Part shown: positions 1 through 5,811 of the stretch, piece by piece
How positions within the stretch are numbered: the first letter of the stretch is position 1
How the letters are laid out: every line of letters starts with the position of its first letter
DNA from: Evtepia sp.
GTDB taxonomy: Bacteria; Bacillota; Clostridia; Oscillospirales; Oscillospiraceae
Direction of reading: 5' to 3'
Length of the DNA: 7,299 nt
NCBI GenBank assembly: GCA_020025735.1
Contig: JAHHRP010000093.1
Span: 1-7,299 of the forward strand
Translations under genes and position numbers: made by a program
Notes under the pieces: generated by a model
The model's database searches: none
What the model saw: only the letters and a program-made list of their open reading frames with translations
What the model was told of the DNA's origin: nothing

Positions 1-8
1 AGCTATGG

Positions 9-14
9 TATCAT
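9..14 (+). promoter_or_regulatory. Possible -10 box of the thiC promoter
   Basis: TATCAT matches TATAAT at five of six positions and lies about 15 bases before the conserved start of the TPP riboswitch, which is where a -10 element would be expected. The matching -35 box would fall outside the window, so the promoter cannot be confirmed. Confidence 0.35.
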
Positions 15-24
15 ATTTTTAAAG

Positions 25-112
25 AACAGGGGAGCTTGTATGCAGGCTGAGAGGGAGTCATCAACTCCGACCCTTATACCTGATGCGGATAATGCTGCCG
101 AAGGGAGTTGAA
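25..112 (+). promoter_or_regulatory. TPP riboswitch (THI element) upstream of thiC
   Basis: This RNA aptamer binds thiamine pyrophosphate and lowers expression of the downstream thiamine gene when the cofactor is plentiful. The conserved parts occur in order. GGGG (29-32) pairs with the CCC of GACCC (69-73). GCTGAGAG lies at 46-53. A hairpin GGAGT (54-58)/ACTCC (64-68) forms the variable arm. ACCTGAT (78-84) is followed by a short stem 85-88/95-98 around the conserved ATAAT, and then GAAGGGAG (100-107). A weak closing helix may form between AAC (25-27) and GTT (107-109). The element sits directly before a terminator hairpin and upstream of thiC, its expected target. The exact ends are approximate. 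Confidence 0.95.
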
Positions 113-127
113 CAGCGCTTCTTGGGA

Positions 128-158
128 GAGGTACCGCATAGGTACCTCCTGTTTTTTT
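128..158 (+). terminator. Riboswitch-controlled intrinsic terminator
   Basis: GAGGTACC (128-135) and GGTACCTC (141-148) form a perfect 8-bp stem around the loop GCATA. A CTG step is then followed by seven T residues (152-158). This is a standard Rho-independent terminator placed 16 bases after the TPP aptamer, so ligand binding most likely favours termination here. I could not identify a convincing competing antiterminator helix. The short purine run at 102-107 could pair imperfectly with TCCT at 147-150. Confidence 0.85.
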
Positions 159-198
159 GCAGATCGGAAGATCCAGGTTTTTTCTGTTTCCAAACTGC

Positions 199-302
199 GG
201 CGGATCGGGGGCACCACTTTCTGTCGCTTACAAAATAATGCTGCCAGAAGAAAGGAGTTTTTACATGACATCAGCATTATCAGCGATCCGCCCATCGGGC
301 GG
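199..302 (+). other. Potential alternative RNA helices in the thiC leader
   Basis: GGCGGATCG (199-207) is exactly complementary to CGATCCGCC (284-292). The helix would enclose the ribosome binding site and start codon of the small ORF at 265. It competes with a tight local hairpin, CCGCCC (288-293)/GGGCGG (297-302) with a 3-base loop. A further small hairpin, GCAGC (342-346)/GCTGC (352-356), lies downstream. A 9-bp match in a leader this size can arise by chance, so any regulatory role is speculative. Confidence 0.3.
235..259 (+). repeat. Imperfect repeat of the riboswitch 3' segment
   Basis: ATAATGCTGCC at 235-245 is identical to 89-99 inside the TPP riboswitch. The following bases also align with the riboswitch segment 100-109 if three or four bases are inserted (GAAG, then GGAGTT). 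No other aptamer landmark (GCTGAGA, ACCTGAT) precedes it, so it is not a second intact riboswitch. It may be a partial duplication, or chance. Confidence 0.5.
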
Positions 303-435
303 CGCAGGCGCCGGTATTCAACGGGAGAGCCACAGAGAAGTGCAGCGCAGCGCTGCCTTATTCTGGGGCAAACACCAGATATATCGGCCATTTTCAGTCC
401 ATGATCCGTTTCTGAAACATAAACCACTCTGTTGA
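265..435 (+). CDS. Small leader ORF upstream of thiC, unknown function (56 aa)
   Basis: I do not recognise this peptide. It begins MTSALSAIRPSGGAGAG and ends in KHKPLC. It has no transmembrane segment, no clear signal peptide and no known domain. It is basic overall, with several His and Arg residues. The argument for translation is the site AAAGGAG (251-257) placed 7 bases before an ATG, the same spacing as that of thiC. Its stop codon lies 18 bases before the thiC start, with the thiC ribosome binding site between them, so it would be co-transcribed and could be translationally coupled. It lies after the riboswitch terminator, so it would be expressed only when thiamine pyrophosphate is low. 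The sequence also holds several GC-rich inverted repeats, so it may instead be structured leader RNA that happens to be open. A longer in-frame version starting upstream has no supporting ribosome binding site. Confidence 0.45.
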   Translation: MTSALSAIRPSGGAGAGIQRESHREVQRSAALFWGKHQIYRPFSVHDPFLKHKPLC

Positions 436-453
436 ATACAAAGGAGAATACCC

Positions 454-1761
454 ATGGATAAAACTTATACAACCCAAATGGATGCTGCCCGCCGTGGTAT
501 CGTGACCCCTCAGCTGAAAATCGTAGCGGAGAAAGAACATATGGCGGTCGAAGAACTGCTGCCCCTTGTGGCCAGCGGCAAGGTTGTTATTCCAGCAAAC
601 AAAAATCACAAGAGCCTGAATCCAGAGGGAGTCGGCTCAATGCTTCGCACCAAAATCAACGTAAATCTAGGCGTTTCCCGCGACTGTAAAGACTACGATA
701 TCGAAATGCAGAAAGTCCTTTCTGCCGTCAATATGGGCGCTGAGGCCATTATGGATCTGTCCAGCCATGGTGACACCCAGCCGTTCCGCCGGAAGCTCAC
801 CAGTGAGTGTCCTGCCATGATTGGTACAGTCCCTGTGTATGACAGTGTGATCCACTACATGCGTGACCTAGATACACTCACAGCCAAAGACTTTATCGAT
901 GTGATCAGGATGCACGCACAGGACGGCGTGGACTTTGTGACACTACATTGTGGCATTACACGCAAGACCATTGATCAAATTCGCCAGCATAAGCGCAAAA
1001 TGAATATTGTCTCCAGAGGTGGTTCTCTTGTTTTCTCCTGGATGTGCATGACTGGCGAAGAAAACCCCTTTTACGAGTACTACGATGAGATCCTGGATAT
1101 CTGCCAAGAGTACGATGTGACGGTCTCCCTCGGGGACGCCTGTCGGCCCGGTTGTCTGGCAGATGCTACCGATGTCTGCCAGATCGAAGAGTTGGTGCGT
1201 CTGGGTGAGCTGACCAAACGTGCCTGGGAAAAGAATGTGCAGGTGATCGTAGAAGGTCCTGGACATGTTCCTATGGATCAGATCGCTGCGAACATGACAG
1301 TCCAGCAGACGCTGTGCATGGGTGCTCCCTTCTATGTCCTCGGCCCCCTTGTGACGGATATCGCTCCCGGCTATGACCACATCACCGCTGCAATCGGCGG
1401 GGCAATGGCTGCCATGAATGGTGCTGCGTTCCTGTGCTATGTCACGCCAGCAGAGCACCTGGCACTCCCCAATGTTGAGGACGTAAAAATGGGGATCATC
1501 TCCAGTAAGATCGCAGCCCACGCAGCTGATATTGCCAAAGGTGTAAGAGGTGCCAGAGAGATTGATGATCGGATGGGAGATGCCCGCCGAACACTTGACT
1601 GGGAGGAACAATTCAAGTGTGCCATTGATCCAGAAACCGCCAGGGCCATCCGCGATGACCGTGCTCCTGAGAATGAGGACACCTGTTCTATGTGTGGTAA
1701 GTTTTGTGCTGTGCGCAGCATGAATAAAGCACTGAACGATGAAAAGGTGGATATCCTCTAA
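454..1761 (+). CDS. thiC: Phosphomethylpyrimidine synthase ThiC
   Basis: ThiC is a cytoplasmic radical-SAM enzyme that converts aminoimidazole ribotide into hydroxymethylpyrimidine phosphate, the pyrimidine half of thiamine. The 435-residue product covers the full core of the short ThiC form found in clostridia and archaea; it lacks the extra N-terminal region of the roughly 600-residue proteobacterial enzymes. Visible family motifs are VSLGDACRPG (about 225-233), VEGPGHVP (267-273), TDIAPGYDHI (301-310) and the CYVTPAEHL stretch (about 328-336). His271 and His335 correspond to the expected metal ligands. The C-terminal [4Fe-4S] motif is Cys411-X2-Cys414-X3-Cys418, one residue shorter than the CX2CX4C of the long enzymes. 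The ATG start has AAGGAG (441-446) 7 bases upstream. Expression is controlled by the TPP riboswitch and terminator in the leader. No other thiamine gene follows; a strong terminator ends the unit. Confidence 0.97.
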   Translation: MDKTYTTQMDAARRGIVTPQLKIVAEKEHMAVEELLPLVASGKVVIPANKNHKSLNPEGVGSMLRTKINVNLGVSRDCKDYDIEMQKVLSAVNMGAEAIMDLSSHGDTQPFRRKLTSECPAMIGTVPVYDSVIHYMRDLDTLTAKDFIDVIRMHAQDGVDFVTLHCGITRKTIDQIRQHKRKMNIVSRGGSLVFSWMCMTGEENPFYEYYDEILDICQEYDVTVSLGDACRPGCLADATDVCQIEELVRLGELTKRAWEKNVQVIVEGPGHVPMDQIAANMTVQQTLCMGAPFYVLGPLVTDIAPGYDHITAAIGGAMAAMNGAAFLCYVTPAEHLALPNVEDVKMGIISSKIAAHAADIAKGVRGAREIDDRMGDARRTLDWEEQFKCAIDPETARAIRDDRAPENEDTCSMCGKFCAVRSMNKALNDEKVDIL

Positions 1762-1802
1762 TTATAAAAAGGTTTTCTAATCGCGTTTTCTATAGTTAAA
1801 GA

Positions 1803-1852
1803 AAAAAGACGAGATCTGGCAACCCTTTTCAGGGATCAGATCTCGTCTTTTT
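1803..1852. terminator. Bidirectional terminator between convergent thiC and hppA
   Basis: A perfect 16-bp stem pairs 1803-1818 with 1837-1852, around an 18-base loop that holds a further CCC/GGG pairing (1823-1825 with 1832-1834). The + strand runs into TTTTT and the - strand into TTTTTT (the A run at 1802-1807), so the hairpin can stop transcription from both sides. It lies 41 bases after the thiC stop and 64 bases beyond the hppA stop. Confidence 0.93.
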
Positions 1853-1916
1853 AATTTACTGGTACAACCTTATTTTGCAACGAGCCAATTTCTTCTGCTT
1901 ACTCTGTGTCCCGCTT

Positions 1917-4040
1917 TTATAGCAGGTGGAAGGCCAGAATCAGGCCAGAGAATACAATAGAAACGGTGGAGCAAAGCTTGATAAGGATGTTCAGAGAGGG
2001 GCCGGAGGTGTCCTTGAAAGGATCGCCGACGGTGTCACCCACCACTGCGGCCTTGTGCTGCTCAGAGCCTTTGCCGCCGTGGTTACCCCGCTCAATATAC
2101 TTCTTGGCGTTATCCCAAGCACCGCCAGCGTTGGACATGAACACAGCCATCGCAAAGCCAGTGACAGACACGCCGCCCAGCAGACCAACAACGCCCGTGG
2201 GGCCCAGGATCAAGCCGGTGAGGATGGGAACGATGATAGCCAGCAGAGCAGGGGCGACCATCTCATGAAGGGCACCCTTGGTGCACAGAGAAACGCACTT
2301 GGCATAGTCAGGGTCCGTTTTGCCTTCCATAATGCCAGCGATCTCACGGAACTGACGACGCACTTCCACCACAATGGATTGGGCAGCCGTCTGCACGGAA
2401 CTCATGGTCATTGCGGAGAAGACGAAAGTCAGCATAGCACCCACGAACAGACCAACCAGAACGGTGGGGCTGGTGAGAGTGAAGTTCAGGGTTTCTACGG
2501 TGCGCTCCTGGACAATGTTTACATAGGAAACCAGCAGAGCCAGCGCGGTGAGGGAAGCAGAGCCAATCGCAAAGCCTTTGCCGGTAGCAGCGGTCGTGTT
2601 GCCCAGAGAGTCCAGGGCATCGGTACGATCACGAACTTCTTCAGGCAGGCCAGACATCTCGGCAATTCCGCCAGCGTTATCGGCCACAGGACCATAAGCA
2701 TCGGTAGCCAAGGTGATGCCCAGGGTGGAGAGCATACCAACACCAGCGATACCGATACCGTACAGGCCCCTATTGAAAGCGGCGCTGAAGTTACCAGCCT
2801 CGTCCACAATGGAAACGCTGCCGCCAGCAGCAAAGTAGGCGATGAGGATGGCAGCAGCCACAATGAGGATAGAGGCAATGGTGGACATGAGGCCAAGGGA
2901 AATCCCGCCGATGATGATGGTTGCAGAACCAGTTTCAGAAGCGGCAGCCAGCTTCTTCGTGGGTTTATAGTTGTCGGAGGTAAAGTACTCGGTGAAATAA
3001 CCGATGGCAGTACCGCCGATCAGACCGCACAGGATAGCGACGAACACACCCCAAGAGCCGTTCTCAGGACCGATGATGAAGTAGGTCAGGGGGATGGCAG
3101 CGATAGCGGACAGAACCGCAGCGGTATAAGTACCAGTACGAAGAGAAGTTAGCAGACTCTTTTGGGTGGCATCTTCTTTGGTCTTGACCAGGAAGGAGCC
3201 AATGATTGAGCAGACAATGCCGCATACAGCCAGGGCCACAGGCAGCAACATACCCTGCCAACCATAACCAGCACAAGCACCCAGGGAGAAGGTTGCCAAG
3301 ATGGAGCCGACATAGGACTCGTAGAGGTCAGCACCCATGCCAGCCACGTCACCCACGTTGTCACCCACGTTGTCAGCAATAGTAGCAGGGTTACGGGGGT
3401 CATCCTCGGGGATACCTGCCTCGACCTTACCCACAAGGTCAGCACCCACATCAGCAGCTTTGGTGTAGATACCGCCGCCAACACGGGCAAACAAGGCCAT
3501 GAAGGAAGCACCCATGCCGTTCATCACGATGATGTTGCCCAAGACAACAGGATCATTGATCCCAGCAACAAAGCGCAGGATGGTAAACCAGATAGTGATA
3601 TCCAGGATACCCAGACCGACCACGGTAAAGCCCATAACGGCACCGGAGGAAAAAGCGACCCGCAGACCGCGGTTAAGGCTCTCAGAGGAAGCCTGTGCAG
3701 TACGGGCGTTAGAGTTGGTGGCGATCTTCATGCCGATCAGACCGGCCAGCATGGACCAGATTCCACCGGTGAGGAAAGCGAAGGGGGTGAACTTAGACAG
3801 CATGTCACCGCCGCTGGCAAAGGCAATAATCAGCAGGATCACAAAGACAACAGCGAAAACCTTGGCCACGGTGGAGTACTGATGCTTCAGATAGGCGTTG
3901 GCACCCTCACGGATGGACTGCGCAATCTTCTGCATCGTGGCGTTGCCCTCTGAGTAGGACATGACTTTCTTGCGTTGGATCATGGCAAACAACAGCGCCA
4001 AAACTGCACCGATGAAGCCGACCCACAGATACTTTTCCAC
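1917..4040 (-). CDS. hppA: K+-dependent membrane-bound pyrophosphatase (ion-pumping)
   Basis: This integral membrane enzyme hydrolyses pyrophosphate and uses the energy to pump Na+ and/or H+ out of the cytoplasm. The 707-residue length and about 16 hydrophobic segments fit the family. The substrate-site signature DVGADLVGKVE lies at 197-207, followed by the Asp-rich stretch EDDPRNPATIADNVGDNVGD (212-231). A second Asp-rich region is at 447-477, and VGDTVGDPFKDTSGP lies near the C-terminus (667-681). Ala484 and Gly487 in GNTTAATGKG are the residues that mark K+-dependent enzymes; K+-independent ones have Lys and Thr there. Glu241 in ADLYESY is at the position associated with Na+ transport, so Na+ or dual Na+/H+ pumping is likely but not proven. 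The GTG start at 4040 is preferred because AAAGGAG (4049-4055) lies 8 bases upstream; a TTG at 4064 precedes that site. It follows trkH and ends at the shared terminator. Confidence 0.97.
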   Translation of the reverse strand: MEKYLWVGFIGAVLALLFAMIQRKKVMSYSEGNATMQKIAQSIREGANAYLKHQYSTVAKVFAVVFVILLIIAFASGGDMLSKFTPFAFLTGGIWSMLAGLIGMKIATNSNARTAQASSESLNRGLRVAFSSGAVMGFTVVGLGILDITIWFTILRFVAGINDPVVLGNIIVMNGMGASFMALFARVGGGIYTKAADVGADLVGKVEAGIPEDDPRNPATIADNVGDNVGDVAGMGADLYESYVGSILATFSLGACAGYGWQGMLLPVALAVCGIVCSIIGSFLVKTKEDATQKSLLTSLRTGTYTAAVLSAIAAIPLTYFIIGPENGSWGVFVAILCGLIGGTAIGYFTEYFTSDNYKPTKKLAAASETGSATIIIGGISLGLMSTIASILIVAAAILIAYFAAGGSVSIVDEAGNFSAAFNRGLYGIGIAGVGMLSTLGITLATDAYGPVADNAGGIAEMSGLPEEVRDRTDALDSLGNTTAATGKGFAIGSASLTALALLVSYVNIVQERTVETLNFTLTSPTVLVGLFVGAMLTFVFSAMTMSSVQTAAQSIVVEVRRQFREIAGIMEGKTDPDYAKCVSLCTKGALHEMVAPALLAIIVPILTGLILGPTGVVGLLGGVSVTGFAMAVFMSNAGGAWDNAKKYIERGNHGGKGSEQHKAAVVGDTVGDPFKDTSGPSLNILIKLCSTVSIVFSGLILAFHLL

Positions 4041-4063
4041 GAACGACACTCCTTTTCTGTACA

Positions 4064-4088
4064 AGCATTGCCTGCAAGCGACAATGCT
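4064..4088 (-). other. Small hairpin in the hppA 5' leader
   Basis: AGCATTG and CAATGCT form a 7-bp stem (4082-4088 with 4064-4070) around an 11-base loop, just upstream of the hppA ribosome binding site. It has no T run, so it is not a terminator. It might stabilise the mRNA or tune translation; this is inference only. Confidence 0.35.
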
Positions 4089-4106
4089 CCTATGAATAAC
4101 ACACCA

Positions 4107-4135
4107 ATTTTAGCAATACTACCAGAGTTTTTCAA
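4107..4135 (-). promoter_or_regulatory. Promoter of hppA
   Basis: On the - strand, TTGAAA (4135-4130) is followed after exactly 17 bases by TAAAAT (4112-4107). Each box matches the sigma-A consensus at five of six positions. Transcription would start near 4100, giving a leader of about 60 bases before the GTG at 4040. The hppA gene can therefore be transcribed independently of the trk genes. Confidence 0.75.
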
Positions 4136-4242
4136 GTCTCTGACCTCTTTTTTCTGCTCATTTGAAGAGATTTCACAAAAACGACAAAAAAGCATAGGGA
4201 GAAGGAAAGTAAAGAGGGCAGAGTTACAAAGAGCATTTCCTG

Positions 4243-5679
4243 TCAGTTTTTCCGCCAAGTGGCGGGCTGGAGAAGGATGCGGCTGGGGAAGACTTCCAGA
4301 CGACCGATAAGCATGGCGAGAGATAGAGTAACTTTGCTCAGGGCAGAGAAAGCGGAAAAATTCCCCATGGGGCCGACGACATCCAGTCCGGGGCCAGTGT
4401 TGCTCAAACAGGCAAGGGCGGCAGAGCAAGTGGTGGTCAGAGAGAATCCGTCCAGGCTGACGATAAGGCATGTACCACCAAGGATCAGGAAGAAGCAGGT
4501 AAAGAAGACAAAGACGGTGTTTAGAGTGTCTTCGTCCACAGCCTTTCCGTCTAACTTGACGACCTTCACTGCTCTTGGGTGAGAGAGCCGGCGCATGGAG
4601 CGGTTACCGCACCGGAGCATAAGAAGTACGCGGGAGCATTTTAAACCGCCAGCCGTGCTGCCTGCACACCCGCCCAAGAACATCAGTAGGACCAGAATGA
4701 ATTGGGAAAGTGTGGGCCAGAGGGCAAAGTTGGCGGTGGAGAAGCCGGTGGTGGAGACCACAGAGGAAACTTGAAATAGTGTATCCAACAGGGCACGACT
4801 AATGGAGTCATAATTGGGTAGGATATTCAGGAAAATAATCCCCGAGGCGATAGCGACTGACAGCAGAAAAAAGCGCAACTCATCACTGCCCAGAACCTGG
4901 CGGAGCCGTCCAGTCAGCAGGAGGAAAAAGACCGCAAAATTCAGAGAGCAAAGAAGCATAAAAATGGTGATGATAATTTCACAAGCAGGCAGGCCATAGG
5001 AGGCGATGCTGGCGTTCATCACGGAAAATCCACCGGTGCATACTGTGGCAAAGGTAGTTACAGAGGCATCGTAAAGAGGCATCCCGGCGATACAAAGGGC
5101 AAGAATCTCCAAGACGGTCAGGGCAATGTAGATGAGATAGAGGATACGGGCAGATAGGGCGGTTTTGGGGACCAGTTTGTTGCTGACGGGTCCAGTAGCC
5201 TCTGCTTGAACCAGAACCTGAGTGCGTCCACCCACTTTGGGCAGAAAAGCCAGGGTAAAGATCAACACACCCATCCCGCCGATCCAGGAGGAGAAGGATC
5301 GCCAGAACAAAATGCCGCGAGGCAGTGGCTCCACTGCTGTCAAGATGGAGGCACCTGTGGTGGTAAAGCCTGAGACAATTTCAAAAAAACAGTCTACATA
5401 GGAAGAAAAACAGTCGGAAAACCAGAATGGCAGTGCCCCAAACAGACTCAGGACCAGCCAAATCAGTCCCACAACAGCAAAGCCTTCTCGGGAATAGAAA
5501 TCGGGTCGGGCTTTTAGCCGGACCAATAAGGAACCAAGGACGCCCACAATGCAGATGGTATAGAAAAAAGGCCGGGGATCTTCCCGGTAAATCAGGCTGA
5601 CCATCATGGGCAACAACAAACAAAGGGCCTCCAATTGTAAGGTACGACCCAAAGTGCGGAGCATCAGCTTATAATTCAT
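4243..5679 (-). CDS. trkH: Trk-type potassium uptake membrane subunit TrkH
   Basis: This is the membrane pore subunit of a Trk K+ uptake system and works with the cytoplasmic TrkA encoded just upstream. The 478-residue product has the fourfold M1-P-M2 layout plus N-terminal hydrophobic helices. All four pore-loop filter segments are visible: SGFTTTGAS (103-111), TVCTGGFS (212-219), SVVSTTGFST (306-315) and LSNTGPG (425-431), each with its key glycine. The loop FLGGCAGSTAGGLK (334-347) and the C-terminal MLIGRLEVFPSR (456-467) are also typical. The ATG at 5679 is chosen because MNYKLMLRTLGR matches usual TrkH N-termini. The frame stays open upstream to a TTG at 5802, but that extension does not look like TrkH. 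No ribosome binding site is visible before the chosen ATG, which is odd. I see no convincing terminator after the stop, so read-through into hppA is possible. Confidence 0.96.
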   Translation of the reverse strand: MNYKLMLRTLGRTLQLEALCLLLPMMVSLIYREDPRPFFYTICIVGVLGSLLVRLKARPDFYSREGFAVVGLIWLVLSLFGALPFWFSDCFSSYVDCFFEIVSGFTTTGASILTAVEPLPRGILFWRSFSSWIGGMGVLIFTLAFLPKVGGRTQVLVQAEATGPVSNKLVPKTALSARILYLIYIALTVLEILALCIAGMPLYDASVTTFATVCTGGFSVMNASIASYGLPACEIIITIFMLLCSLNFAVFFLLLTGRLRQVLGSDELRFFLLSVAIASGIIFLNILPNYDSISRALLDTLFQVSSVVSTTGFSTANFALWPTLSQFILVLLMFLGGCAGSTAGGLKCSRVLLMLRCGNRSMRRLSHPRAVKVVKLDGKAVDEDTLNTVFVFFTCFFLILGGTCLIVSLDGFSLTTTCSAALACLSNTGPGLDVVGPMGNFSAFSALSKVTLSLAMLIGRLEVFPSRILLQPATWRKN

Positions 5680-5811
5680 AGAACATAAAAAGGACGAGGA
5701 AGGTCTCTCTGCCGCCCTGGCGGGACAGAGGGACAATCCAGATAGACTGGGACAGAGATAGGAGGTGCCAGGGCAGGTGTCCTCCTGCTTAAAAAGATAC
5801 AAAGATACAGA
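5680..5811 (-). other. Structured trkA-trkH intergenic region
   Basis: The 132-base gap holds an 8-bp perfect inverted repeat, GCCCTGGC (5714-5721) and GCCAGGGC (5767-5774). Between its arms, and within 10 bases of each arm, lie two direct copies of GGGACAGAG as read on the + strand (5722-5730 and 5749-5757). On the - strand a strong AGGAGG (5781-5786) has no ATG, GTG or TTG at usable spacing, and it sits in the loop of a small GCAGG/CCTGC hairpin. A tiny ORF (ATG at 5686, stop at 5669) overlaps the trkH start in another frame. This looks like a folded mRNA leader for trkH; its function is unknown. Confidence 0.4.

Noticed and set aside
162..183. GATC/GATC mini-hairpin followed by six T residues, a possible second leader terminator
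   Set aside because: The stem is only 4 bp and the T run starts five bases later, too weak for an intrinsic terminator.
108..404. 98-codon + strand ORF starting in the riboswitch and crossing the terminator
   Set aside because: It begins inside the aptamer, runs through the terminator hairpin, and lacks a ribosome binding site at a suitable distance.
74..472. 132-codon - strand ORF across the thiC leader
   Set aside because: It overlaps the riboswitch, the terminator and the thiC start on the opposite strand, and nothing supports its translation.
943..1611. 222-codon open frame on the - strand opposite thiC
   Set aside because: It is antisense to conserved ThiC motifs, has no ribosome binding site and no recognisable domain.
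1926..3152. 408-codon open frame on the + strand opposite hppA
   Set aside because: It lies wholly antisense to a clear pyrophosphatase gene and its product is a low-complexity hydrophilic sequence rich in Gly, His, Ser and Gln with no domain. The opening is explained by the codon bias of hppA.
4041..4064. Eight-codon upstream extension of hppA from a TTG at 4064
   Set aside because: The extension encodes the ribosome binding site itself; the GTG at 4040 has ideal spacing and gives the usual pyrophosphatase start.
5680..5802. In-frame N-terminal extension of trkH from a TTG
   Set aside because: It has no ribosome binding site, its composition (Cys, Pro and Ser rich) is unlike TrkH, and the ATG at 5679 gives a typical family N-terminus.
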